A stretch of DNA of 64,000 bases from Stictocephala bisonia (Eukaryota; Arthropoda; Insecta; Hemiptera; Membracidae), in assembly GCA_035578905.1 (NCBI GenBank), contig JAQJVL010000515.1, positions 124,001 to 188,000 of the forward strand, given 5' to 3'. The position numbers and the translations under genes were made by a program. The notes under the pieces are model-generated. The model had not been told where the DNA came from. It did not search any database and saw only the letters and a list, made by a program, of their open reading frames with translations. Numbering within the stretch: the first letter of the stretch is position 1; each line of letters starts with the position of its first letter. Below are positions 37,829 to 47,999 of this stretch, piece by piece.

Positions 37829-38668
37829 GACATTGTCCCAACTACGTGGTTCAGATTCCGTATAGGTTATAGCCTCTAAGTTACCCTGGCTACTGCGCGC
37901 GTGATGACATTGTCTCAACTACGTGGTTCGGATTCCGTATAGGTTATAGCCTCTAAGTTACCCTAGCTACTGCGCCCATGATGACATTGTCCCAACTACG
38001 TGGTTCAGATTCCGTATAGGTTATAGCCTCTAAGTTACCCTGGCTACTGCGCGCGTCAATGACATTGTCAACTACGTGGTTCGGATTTCGTATAGCTTAT
38101 AGCCTCTAAGTTACCCTAGCTACTGCGCCCATGATGACATTGTCCCAACTATGTGGTTCAGATTCCGTATAGGTTATAGCCTCTAAGTTACCCTGGCTAC
38201 TGCACGCGTGATGACATTGTCTCAACTACGTGGTTCGGATTCCGTATAGGTTATAGCCTCTAAGTTACCCTGGCTACTGCGCCCGTGATGACATTGTCTC
38301 AACTACGTGGTTCGGATTCCGTATAGGTTATAGCCTCTAAATTACCCTGGCTACTGCGCCCGTGATGACATTGTCCTAACTACGTGGTTCAGTTTCCGTA
38401 TAGGTTATAGCTTCTAAGTTACCCTGGCTACTGCGCCCGTGATGACATTGTCCCAACTACGTGGTTCAGTTTCCGTATAGGTTATAGCCTCTAAGTTACC
38501 CTGGCTACTGCGCCCATGATGACACACTCCCAACTACGTGGTTCGGATTCCGTATAGGTTATAGCCTCTAGTTACCCTGGCTACTGCACCCGTGATGACA
38601 TTGTCCCAACTACGTGGTTCAGATTCCGTATAGGTTATAGCCTCTAAGTTACCCTGGCTACTGCGCTT
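37829..38668. repeat. 77-bp satellite derived from a SINE body, about 11 copies
   Basis: The unit includes ACTACGTGGTTCGGATTCCG, a TATAGGTTATAGCC block, and TTACCCTGGCTACTGCGCCC. The first block matches the T-arm-like part of the SINE at 30330-30785 on its sense strand, and the CTGGCTACTG block corresponds to that SINE's CATGGCTATTG. The last copy runs on as TACTAAATTGTCCTTTC, matching the next SINE section (TAATAAATAGTCCTTTC). So the array looks like an internal SINE segment that expanded in place. Upstream at about 37770 is AGGATTCGAACCTGC, the complement of a tRNA B box. Confidence 0.85.
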
Positions 38669-38695
38669 TTACTAAATTGTCCTTTCAGTCAATTT

Positions 38696-39331
38696 GGGTA
38701 TCACTACTTTGAACCACATGAAATCAGAATATGCACGAACAACTATTTCATCTTAGTAACCTATAAACATATGAAAGTACCACACAAAGGGTTTGTTCAT
38801 TCAATGAGTATTTTTTATTCAGTAGTTAATTGGTTCAGCAATGCAGAGGCGTGAACATTATCAGAAGCACACTTGATAAGAAAAGATCATAAAATAAGTA
38901 TATCGTACTGTTAAAGATAAAAAACTAAGTGATGGACTTTTATCTTTCAGCCTTTATTGATCTTATATTTAATTTATGAGTACTACATTTTTGTGTCCGT
39001 ATTCATCTAATGAAGTAGGTTAATTTATGTAACCAAAAGTGAGTACATTTATGTTATAATAGAATCTTCGGATTTAAGAATACAAATCATTTGTTTTGTA
39101 AAAAGAAAGATGATTTTATTTTATAACAACTATTTAAGAATATTATCCGTGAAAGTTGTAAACATAAAGTATATTCTCACGATTAATACTTTTTTATTTG
39201 TCAATTAATTCATAAATTAAATATAAGTACTTTACCCTGAAAGCAAACATAAAAACAATAATTGTAATGTATATTATTATTCAACATGAAACACTTATAT
39301 TATTTTTAATCTATAAATAATAATTACTTAC
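38696..39331. other. AT-rich non-coding stretch
   Basis: Nothing recognisable. Confidence 0.4.
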
Positions 39332-39520
39332 TTTCTTCCTCCCATAACTAAGCTGGAATCATATAGAATTTCCTTCCATATTCTTCTTTCCTCTGCCTCT
39401 CCCTCACATCTGATGAACGTCTGATTCCATCTTAACTTACCATCTATTGAGTTGGCATGAAGCTTCCTTAGTCGTAACAGCATTTCTCTCAGCAGTACGT
39501 CTCTTAGTAATCCCAAAAAT
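39332..39520 (-). CDS. Candidate internal exon of an unknown gene
   Basis: On the - strand a good acceptor (ATTACAG, ending 39521) is followed by an open frame with leucine- and arginine-rich residues (LLRDVLLREMLLRLRKLH), then WNQTFIRCEGEAEERRIW. It ends at a strong donor (GTAAGT from 39331). A second strong donor inside (GTAAGTT from 39440) would give an 80-bp exon 39441-39520. GC content and charged residues are higher than in the surrounding spacer. I do not recognise the family and find no partner exons, so it could be a chance frame or a mobile-element remnant. The longer exon keeps 62 codons open. Confidence 0.35.
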
Positions 39521-40289
39521 CTGTAATTACATCATTATCAAAAACATCTTACATTTTTAATTTCATTTAACTATCAGAATGCCATTTCCTTTAAAGTACC
39601 AAAGTATTTTGTAAGAATATATTTTTAAAGCCAGAAAACTCTTATTTTTTATGGCCCTTGTCTGTTGTTATACATGTTTTACAGTTTTTACACTTCATTT
39701 TCAGTTGGTCCGTAAAAAGCTACTGAATTTACCATTCTATGATAAAATTAGTTAATTTTAGTGCATATTAGTACATACAATATACAAATCTGTTAAGGTT
39801 AGATTGTATAGAGAATTTATAACAATACAATTTTGTTTTGAATATGTGGGATAGTAGGCTCTTTATTGTATAGATGGTTAGGTGTAAGAGGGGTGTTTTT
39901 TTGGACCTAACATTGCCAATTTTTACAATAAAGTAATTTTTGAATTCCATTTCTAGTAATACCGAATTAAAAAGGTGAATAAATTAAAATCAAAACAGGG
40001 TAAAATCTATCTAGCAAGTGTATTCCTAGATGTATTCCTCCAACAAATCTTCAATTCCTGAATGAAATCAAATGCAAAGAAATGGAAATAAATTCAAATA
40101 ATTCATTATTGAATACTTTATTTGAATTTCAGTTAGGAATGTATGGAAAATGCAAAGAAACGGAATGAAATTCAGTGCAATAGAGTGGAATTAGAGGAAA
40201 AGAAAGGGAATGGACAGGAATGAAGTGTAATTAAAATTGCTTTATTATAAAATGCAAGGTTAGGACTTTATATGTTAAGTTCAAAATTA
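39521..40289. other. AT-rich non-coding stretch
   Basis: No supported feature. Confidence 0.4.
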
Positions 40290-41450
40290 TAATTTAATAT
40301 TTGTAACTGCTCTTCAACGTCTTGTTCTCTATCTCCCCAAATCATCACATAATATTTGTAACTGCTCTTCTACGTCTTGTTCTCTATCTCCCCAAATCAT
40401 CACATAATCTGCAAAAAATAATATCTTGAGTATTACTTTCTTTTTTTAACTTCTATCATGATTTTGTTCATTAGAATCAAAAGTATTAAGTGTGAGAGAC
40501 CGCTGCCGTGTTGTGCACCAGGCTTTGTTTCAAACCAGTTCCATATTCCTTTTTCAATTTGTACATTGCTGTAGCATTTCTTATAATGTAATTTTATTTT
40601 ACTTAATAAGATATTTGGAAAGTTACGTTCTTTTGAGCATATTTATGTATGATTTTTATATGTATGGAAATACTATAGCTAGATTGTTGTCTAGTTCCTA
40701 ATGGTTCTCCTTGAGTATTATTCTTGTTGCGAAAATTAAGTCAACTGTAGCCTACTACAATGTGATCTAAATCCACGTTGTTATTATTCCAATAAGGGTT
40801 CAAATATACTATGAAGTCCTCCCTCCATAATATTTTTGAATATTTTTATTTCGTGTGACAGCAATGTTATTGATCTAGAGTTGCTTCATAACTCTCTGTT
40901 TCCTCTCTTAAAAATAAGTATGATATCCTTTTATTACAATATTTATTATTATTCTAGCTAACCATTGGGTTCCTATTGGACTCACTACTTTTATCATTTC
41001 AGCTTACAGTTCGTTATACCTTGCAGATTTTCCTTTTCTCATGTCTTTCATGTTGGGGGGGGGGGGGGGGTTCTTCCTGCTCAATATTTTTCTGTCAATC
41101 CTGCCTGTGATTTCTCCTATATGAAAATTCTTCTCCATTAATAGTTTATTAAAGATATTTTTCAATTCTTCTCATATGCCTTCCTCTATTCTAACTAAGC
41201 CTTAATTTTTGTTGTCTTTTACTTTAACATCTGTGACGCTTTTTCCTGTTTCCATATCACTTAATTCATAATCTAATATGGATTCGTCTTTTACAATCAA
41301 CTAGCGTATTTAGGTTTCCTCATATAAGTACATTGTATGAACTTAACTGGTCTTTTAACTTTTCAATGAGTCTTATTCTCAACCTGTTTATTGACAATGC
41401 ACTTAAAGAAAAGTGTTGTTATTTGTTATTGGGAACGGTTTTGTAATTCT
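40290..41450 (-). pseudogene. LINE reverse transcriptase, decayed
   Basis: Read on the - strand with frameshifts: about 41050-40970 gives MKDMRKGKSARYNEL (usually KGKA.GYDE), then EMIKVVSPIGTQWLARI. About 40560-40480 gives WFETKPGAQHGSGLSHLIL (usually F.T..GV.QGS.LSP.LF). About 40420-40310 gives FADYVMIWGDREQDVEEQL (usually FADD). The order is that of a non-LTR reverse transcriptase, possibly RTE- or L1-like. The second catalytic aspartate is replaced (FADY) and stops are frequent. A 55-bp tandem duplication (40296-40406) repeats the MIWGDREQD-coding part. Confidence 0.75.
41055..41070 (+). repeat. G16 homopolymer
   Basis: A run of 16 G residues inside the decayed LINE. Similar runs occur at 50477-50489 (13 G) and about 62398-62408. 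Confidence 0.95.
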
Positions 41451-41861
41451 ATCATCGGGATTCTATGATTGATGTACCTAACATACGTAAATGAGATCAC
41501 TTTATGTATAATAAATGGCACTTCATTTTTAGCCATTTCATGGTATCCACTATAGGTATAAAGTATATATCCTTGCTTCAGAGGGTTTGAGCCTGTAATT
41601 TCCATTGAGTTTCAATAATGCCCAATATTTTCTTTTTTATTCTTACCATTATATTTAATTATTCTTATCATCATTCTAATAATTATTTTTTAGTAATGTT
41701 TAGAAGTTCATGGTTCCGATTCTCACACTGTATTTTTCATATTTGCTTTTCCAGTAGTAGCGAACATCAGGCTATGAGCCAACCTACTTTTTGCTACTAG
41801 GATAAGGAGTCGATCTTATATTGATTTTTCTTTGGTATCCAAGGTTTTTGTGGTTGTTGAC

Positions 41862-42051
41862 AACATTTATATCATAAACCGTGCACTTGCTGGGCCTAAC
41901 ATGGTCTCACCAGCGATGAAAGTCTGCCATCACTTTCAGTGTTCTCATAGGACATTAACAGCATCTCTGAGGGTACCAAAGCACTCAAAGACCCCGCTGG
42001 AATTACCCCCTACAAGCAATTCCATACTTGTGTCCGTTACCCATTTCCACG
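41862..42051 (+). other. Unrecognised open frame, possible upstream exon of PGRP-A
   Basis: The + strand frame is open from about 41832 to 42128 and GC-richer than its surroundings (MVSPAMKVCHHFQCSHRTL, later SKTPLELPPTSNSILVSV). A GTATGA donor at 42052 would end it in phase 1, which fits PGRP-A exon 42163-42412 across a 111-bp intron. No signal peptide or known domain is visible and the opposite strand also has open stretches, so it may instead be a mobile-element remnant. Confidence 0.2.
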
Positions 42052-42162
42052 GTATGAAAGAGGAGTTGGTCTTCTGGGAGCCTCCCTTTATACAATTTCT
42101 TAATATTTTACCTCAACTATGTGTTTAATATCCCAAAGCACTGATCATATTTAATATTTCAG

Positions 42163-42412
42163 TGGATAACCAGCCATTCGAAATCATAACTCGTGGCACT
42201 TGGAACAAAGCAGCTAGTGATGAAGAAGAACCGGAAGAATATCCAGAACACTTACCCATTAAATACGTCTTCATGACCCAAACAAGGTTTTACAGGGATC
42301 GATTGCGGAACCTGAGTACCGACTACTATAGTTATAGCACACGCAGCAACATCGAAAAGATGCAGATAATCTACAATTCAGATTGTAGGAAACATGATGA
42401 TATGCGATACAG
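42163..42412 (+). CDS. PGRP-A, exon with N-terminal half of the PGRP domain
   Basis: First recognised exon of a short peptidoglycan-recognition-family protein. The acceptor is ATATTTCAG ending at 42162 and the donor is CAG|GTAAGT at 42413. The exon begins with the last two bases of a codon, so an upstream exon is required; if that exon ends in A, the joined codon would be a start ATG. FEIITRGTWNKA matches the PGRP start (I..R..W), and IKYVFMTQT fills the place of the usual VIIHHT, so the first zinc-binding histidine pair is gone. The paired disulphide cysteines of PGRPs are also missing. It ends in DDMRY, equivalent to DIGY. With the next two exons the product from the first full codon is 175 residues. 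The role is probably recognition or regulation, not amidase cleavage. Confidence 0.85.
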
Positions 42413-43497
42413 GTAAGTTTTAGCAACTATTATGGGAAACATGATGATATGCGATACAGGTATGTTTAGCAACTATTGTAGGACACATGATGACATGTGA
42501 CTCAGGTATGTTTTAGCAACTACTATGGGAAACATGATGACATGCGATACAGGTATGTTTTAGCAACTATTGTAGGTCACATAATGACATGCGATACAGG
42601 TATGTTTTAGCAACTATTGTAGGACACATGATGGCATACGATAATGGTATGTTTTAGCAACTATTATGGGAAACATGATGACATGCGATACAGGTATTTT
42701 TAGCAACTATTGTAGGACACATGATGACATGTGACTCAGGTATGTTTAAGCAACTATTGTAGGTCACATAATGACATGCGATACAGGTATGTTTAGCAAC
42801 TATTGTAGGACAAATGATGACATGTGACTCAGGTATGTTTTAGCAACTATTGTAGGTCACATAATGACATGCGATACAGGTATGTTTTAGCAACTATTGT
42901 AGGACACATGATGACAAACGATAATGGTATGTTTTAGCAACTATTATGGGAAACATGATGACATGCGATACAGGTATGTTTAGCAACTATTGTAGGACAC
43001 ATGATGACATGTGACTCAGGTATGTTTTAGCAACTATTATGGGAAACATGATGACATGCGATACAGGTATGTTTTAGCAACTATTGTAGGTCACATGATG
43101 ACATGCGATACAGGTATGTTTTAGCAACTATTGTAGGTGACATGATGACATGCGATACATGTGTGATTTAGCAACTATTATAGGAAACTTGATGATATGT
43201 AATACAGGTAAATTTTAGAAACTATTGTAGGAAACATTATGACTCACGATACAGGTATGTTTCAGCAACTATTGTAGGAAACTTGATGACATGCGATACA
43301 GGTATGTTTCAGCAACTATTGTAGGTCACATGATGACATGCGATACAGGTATGTTTGAGTAACTATTGTAGGAAACATGATGACATGTGACTCAGGTATG
43401 TTTTACCAATCATTAGAGGAAACATGATGACATGCGATACTCGTCTGTTTTAGCAACTATTGTAGGACACATGATGACAAACGATACAGGTATGTTT
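42384..43497 (+). repeat. 47-bp array made from the PGRP-A exon end and its 5' splice site
   Basis: The last about 29 bases of the exon (GGAAACATGATGATATGCGA plus TACAG) and the first about 18 of the intron (GTAAGTTTTAGCAACTAT) are repeated head to tail into intron 1. I count 24 junctions at 46-47-base spacing, from 42413 to 43490. The first is GTAAGT and nineteen others are GTATGT; degenerate ones are at 42694, 43161, 43208 and 43443. All but the first lie in the intron. 47 is not a multiple of three, and the exon frame meets TAA directly after the first junction, so use of later donors would give a truncated product. Confidence 0.95.
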
Positions 43498-44964
43498 TTG
43501 CAAATAATTTAATGCCTGTATATAATTGATTATATAATATTTGTTTATGTGTAACATATTTATAACTAATACTGAATATAAAGATTTCTCAAACATACTA
43601 GGATCTGTAGCGCCTTAAAAGTGATCCCAGGATGATCTGTAAGTGAAGCCGGTGCAGAAGAGTCCAAGAAACATATGTTTTAATTACTACCTCCTATCCT
43701 GTTAAATGGAAAATGCCTGGATATGAGAGATATCAAATTAAAAGAAAATACTGCTCATATACTTTACATATTATACATGTTTAAACTTAAAATTCACAGC
43801 CAGAAGATGTTATCTAATACATAAAATCATATATGACGAAAATACAACATTTTGCATCAAAAATTTTAACTTTATATCTTTATATCTTTATATCGAAGTC
43901 ATTGGAATAGTTATATGAGCAATAAGGACGATATCGATTTTTTTACATTTTTGTAGACGATTAAAATTAAGCTAAGGACCCATTAAAACAGTGGCGATAC
44001 GAAGAATTAAATATTCCGTTGAAATTTTAAAATATCAATATTCAAATATCAAAATACAAATATATATATTTTAATATAAAATATTATATATTAATATATA
44101 TATTTTAAAATATTCTTAAGACTGAATTTGAAGTTATGCCAACTTTGTACTAGAAGAAGTTTATAGATAATATTTTTATTTATTTTATATACGATTAAAA
44201 AATATAATCCATCTTTTAGAATAGTGTTTATGAGTATATGCTGAGACTGGATATAAAATTACCTTATAAATTGAAATAAAATAAATTTGTTTGTACATTG
44301 CTTATAATATTGAAATTTGTTTGTATCACCATGTTTTGTTAGCTATAAAATCTTAAATAACCTTATTTAGTTTACGTTTATCTTTGATGAGGATTTGTGT
44401 TGTTTTCTCAGGTAAGTATCGTTTTTGCTAAAACTTTTTTCTTTATTCCATGCATGCTTGAGAAGGCTAGGTTATAGAGACCTTCAAAATTTGTTTTAGG
44501 ATAATACCCCAAGGCTTCTAAAACTATTCTAATGAACAATGTTTGGTTTTGATGAATTAATTTGTTTTAAGTTATTTATATGACTGATAATGTAAAAGGT
44601 ATGTAAACTAATATTTTTGAAAGGCAGCTCAGAGTTGGGTCGGACGCAACGACCTGGCGTACGTTTACTGTGTATTCACTCGTATTCATAATTCACGTTC
44701 ACTTTTCAATTAGACACTGTCAGGGATTCAGTCTCACTCGTCCTGAAATGTTTAATTTCTTATAAGAGCATTGTTATTATATAAACAGTAAATATATATT
44801 ATAGCTGTTAGATAAACCAAGATCATAAACAGTTATAAATTTAAGCCATGAAATCTTAAACATACGCCTATATAAACTACATAATTCCTTTAACATCTGT
44901 ACCACAACAAAATGGTAGTACTGATAAGTATTGTTTGAGGTAAATAATGTTTGTTACTTTGCAG
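43498..44964 (+). other. Rest of PGRP-A intron 1
   Basis: AT-rich, no exon recognised. It ends in TTACTTTGCAG before the second exon. Confidence 0.7.
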
Positions 44965-45092
44965 CTTTGTCATTGGTTCCGATGGTAAAGTGTACGAAGG
45001 CCAGGGGTGGCACACCCAGGCTGGCCTGCCCAGGAGGTACAGGAATCTCAACGAGGAGAGCTTGCTGTTAGCCTTCATGGAGCCTGTACCAG
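44965..45092 (+). CDS. PGRP-A, exon with the core of the PGRP domain
   Basis: The joined codon AG|C gives serine, then FVIGSDGKVYEGQGW, the most diagnostic PGRP motif (NF.IG.DG.VYEGRGW). HTQAGLPRRYRNLNEESL stands where GAH...YN..S is usual, and LLAFMEPVP replaces I.F.G.F....P. The tyrosine of the RYS/GYN motif, one of the conserved pocket residues, is kept. Intron phases are 2 before and 1 after, the same as in PGRP-B. The donor is CAG|GTAAAC. Confidence 0.93.
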
Positions 45093-47420
45093 GTAAACTG
45101 TCTCCAGAAACCATAGTTACGGCTATTTCTGCCTTCTCTACTTCTGAATGAGAGATATTTTGTCGTATCCTGGAAAGTTAAATATTTCTTTACATATCCA
45201 ATTTCATCCCTTATGTACGCCCTCAAACCTTTTTAGCAGGATATCAATGAATTGCTTGAGAGGGGCAGTTTTCCAATCTGTACCTGCTTGTTCTCTTTAA
45301 ATAGCTAAATATTTATCGTGGTTTATTTATAAATAGCTTCCTAATTAATTGTTATCTAGTTGTAGGTAGCAGTTTAAACAAGCGAAACGTCACAAAACTC
45401 AAGTAATGTAATATAAAAAACATTGATTGCAAATATTATGGTGATCGTATTTGGTAAACCGTGCTTATCATCCTCAGACCTTAGAGGCTCACAAAGGTTT
45501 ATTCACTGTCACAATAGCGTGTTTATCATCTTCAGTCCTGAGAGGCTCACAAAGGTTTATTCACTGTCACAATAGCGTGTTTATCATCCTCAGGCCTGAG
45601 AGGCTCACAAAGGTTTATTCACAGTCACAATAGCGTGTTTATCATCCTCAGACCTGAGAGGCTCACAAAGGTTTATTCACTGTCACAATAGCGTGTTTAT
45701 CATCCTCAGGCCTGAGAGGCTCACAAAGGTTTATTCACAGTCACAATAGCGTGTTTATCATCCTCAGACCTGAGAGGCTCACAAAGGTTTATTCACTGTC
45801 ACAATAGCGTGTTTATCATCCTCAGGCCTGAGAGGCTCACAAAGGTTTATTCACAGTCACAATAGCGTGTTTATCATCCTCAGGCCTGAGAGGCTCACAA
45901 AGGTTTATTCACAGTCACAATAGCGTGTTTATCATCCTCAGACCTGAGAGGCTCACAAAGGTTTATTCACTGTCACAATAGCGTGTTTATCATCCTCAGG
46001 CCTGAGAGGCTCACAAAGGTTTATTCACAGTCACAATAGCGTGTTTATCATCCTCAGACCTGAGAGGCTCACAAAGGTTTATTCACAGTCACAATAGCGT
46101 GTTTATCATCCTCAGGCCTGAGAGGCTCACAAAGGTTTATTCACAGTCACAATAGCGTGTTTATCATCCTCAGACCTGAGAGGCTCACAAAGGTTTATTC
46201 ACTGTCACAATAGCGTGTTTATCATCCTCAGGCCTGAGAGGCTCACAAAGGTTTATTCACAGTCACAATAGCGTGTTTATCATCCTCAGACCTGAGAGGC
46301 TCACAAAGGTATATTCACCGTCACATTAGCTTGTTTATCATCCTCAGACCTGAGAGGCTCACAAAGGTTTATTCACTGTCACAATAGGGTGTTTTAAATA
46401 GTAATATATGGTAAACTCAAAATGCGCAAATGATTATTATTTTAGCATTTTGCTCGTCCTGTAATGACATTGTATGGTGTTTTCCTATTACATAGAGCCT
46501 AATAATAATAAAACATGGGAAATTAAAAGATGTAACAGTTGCTGTAAGTTATCAAAAGAAGTAAAAGTGGCAAAATTGTAAATTTATTGAATATTAAGTT
46601 GTGTGAGAAAATAGTATCATGCAAACAAAATTGCAAAGTGTGGTTTTAAAAATGAATTATTGATATAAACAGTTACCATAGTTAATTGTTATAAACGCAA
46701 ATACCGATTGGAAGGTTGATAATGTTTAACAGCTGTTCTAACTATACTTGCTAACATTATTTGGCACGTGTTTATAGATCTGCCTTAAATGTAACTCATA
46801 TTTATCTTATTTTAATTACTTCGAAAATTACTTTAGCCTAATTAGAATTTGTCATATAATACTAGCAACTTTAAAAGTACATTTTGCTTTACATTTTATA
46901 AATATTCTTCTAAATCCTTGAATATTTAAAACTGTGCATCAAGAATCTAAAAATGGCCTTAAGTTGTCTTCCTCTTTAGATCAATTCACATTTTGTAGTA
47001 ATTATTTTTGTTTATATAGAGTATTATTTTTACAACTTTTAATTTCTAAAATACCATTCCGTCTTGCCAATTTATATTCTATTAAATAAAGTTTATTGTA
47101 ATTTATTTTGGATATCTTAATAATGATGTTACCTAAGACATTTCTAATGGGTTTTAATTAGTAAGTTAAGTAAAAACGTGTTAATGTGTGCCCTAAATAT
47201 AATATAAATTGAGTTATCAAAGAAAATATGCAATAAAGTGTCACAACAATCCTACGAAACTCAATGGTATAATACGAACAATCTAATGATGACCGCGACA
47301 ATTAATGCAATAGCTATAAATGTGAACAACACACTACTCTGTACATCAAACAGAGCTAGATAGTTTATTATTTAAGGAATATGTTGTTTTTATTGTAAAA
47401 TGTTGCTGTTTATTTTTCAG
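45093..47420 (+). other. PGRP-A intron 2
   Basis: A 2.3-kb intron from GTAAAC to TATTTTTCAG. It contains the 58-bp dimeric array listed separately; the rest is AT-rich without features. Confidence 0.85.
45450..46397. repeat. 58-bp intronic array with a palindromic core, 16 copies
   Basis: Units contain GTTTATCATCCTCAGGCCTG and AGAGGCTCACAAAGGTTTAT. CTCAGGCCTGAG is a perfect 12-base palindrome. Units with GGCCTGAG/CACAGTC tend to alternate with units with GACCTGAG/CACTGTC, so much of the array is a 116-bp dimer repeat. Confidence 0.95.
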
Positions 47421-47572
47421 GAAATAAAGCAACGCCAGAAATGTTAGCGGCGCGGGATAGGCTGTTGGAGTATGGAGTTAAACACCAGCACATCTCTAAA
47501 AAGTTCTATCAGTGTTCTATCGAAAACCAATTATTTTGGACTAATTTTAGAAAATTTATTTCAAGAAAGTAA
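47421..47572 (+). CDS. PGRP-A, last exon
   Basis: Begins in phase 1 after TTTTTCAG: G|GA gives glycine, then NKATPEMLAARDRLLEYGV, matching the helix near the end of PGRP domains (P....L.AA..LL..GV). The normal ending (GHRQV..T.CPG..LY) is not present. Instead there is SKKFYQCSIENQLFWTNF and a basic end RKFISRK, then TAA at 47570. So the third and fourth zinc ligands (His and Cys of GHR and CPG) are not at their expected places. The frame runs cleanly from exon to exon. Confidence 0.9.
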
Positions 47573-47812
47573 CGTAATTTTATTACACATAAGGATGTTA
47601 ATTTAAAAATTTCTTGGTGATTAAATGTTGATTAAAAATATAAAAATTGCTTATCAAATTGATGTCAACAGTTGTACAATATTAACTAAAGATTTGCGTT
47701 AGACTGAGCGTTTGTGGGTTGTCTTATATACCCTTAAACGCTTGAAAATTATACGAGGTTTGGGGTTTATTCATTATATTTTCTTTCCCTTTATTAACCT
47801 ATTAAAAATTCA

Positions 47813-47818
47813 AATAAA
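47813..47818 (+). promoter_or_regulatory. Possible polyadenylation signal of PGRP-A
   Basis: AATAAA, 241 bases after the stop codon and before the neighbouring SINE tail. AATAAA is frequent in such AT-rich DNA, so this is a candidate only. Confidence 0.35.
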
Positions 47819-47844
47819 TGGCTCTCTAAGCAAATGTTGACATT

Positions 47845-47950
47845 AGTTAGCAACAAAGACTACACTCGTTTATTTAAACTAGTCACACTCATTCATCCAT
47901 CATAACACCCATAAATTCACAATCGGCGTACTAACGATGAATATTTGAAA
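47845..47950 (+). mobile_element. SINE 3' tail fragment
   Basis: AGTTAGCAACAAAGACTACA, then CACACTCATTCATCCATC and CAATCGGCGTACTAACGATG match the shared SINE tail of 30330-30785. Head and body are missing. Confidence 0.75.
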
Positions 47951-47999
47951 TTGTCGACTTATTCTCAGGTAATGTATCCACTCTGTATAATTTGATGTT

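Noticed and set aside
35861..38668. Possible CRISPR arrays
   Set aside because: Repeats are head to tail with no unique spacers, and the genome is eukaryotic.
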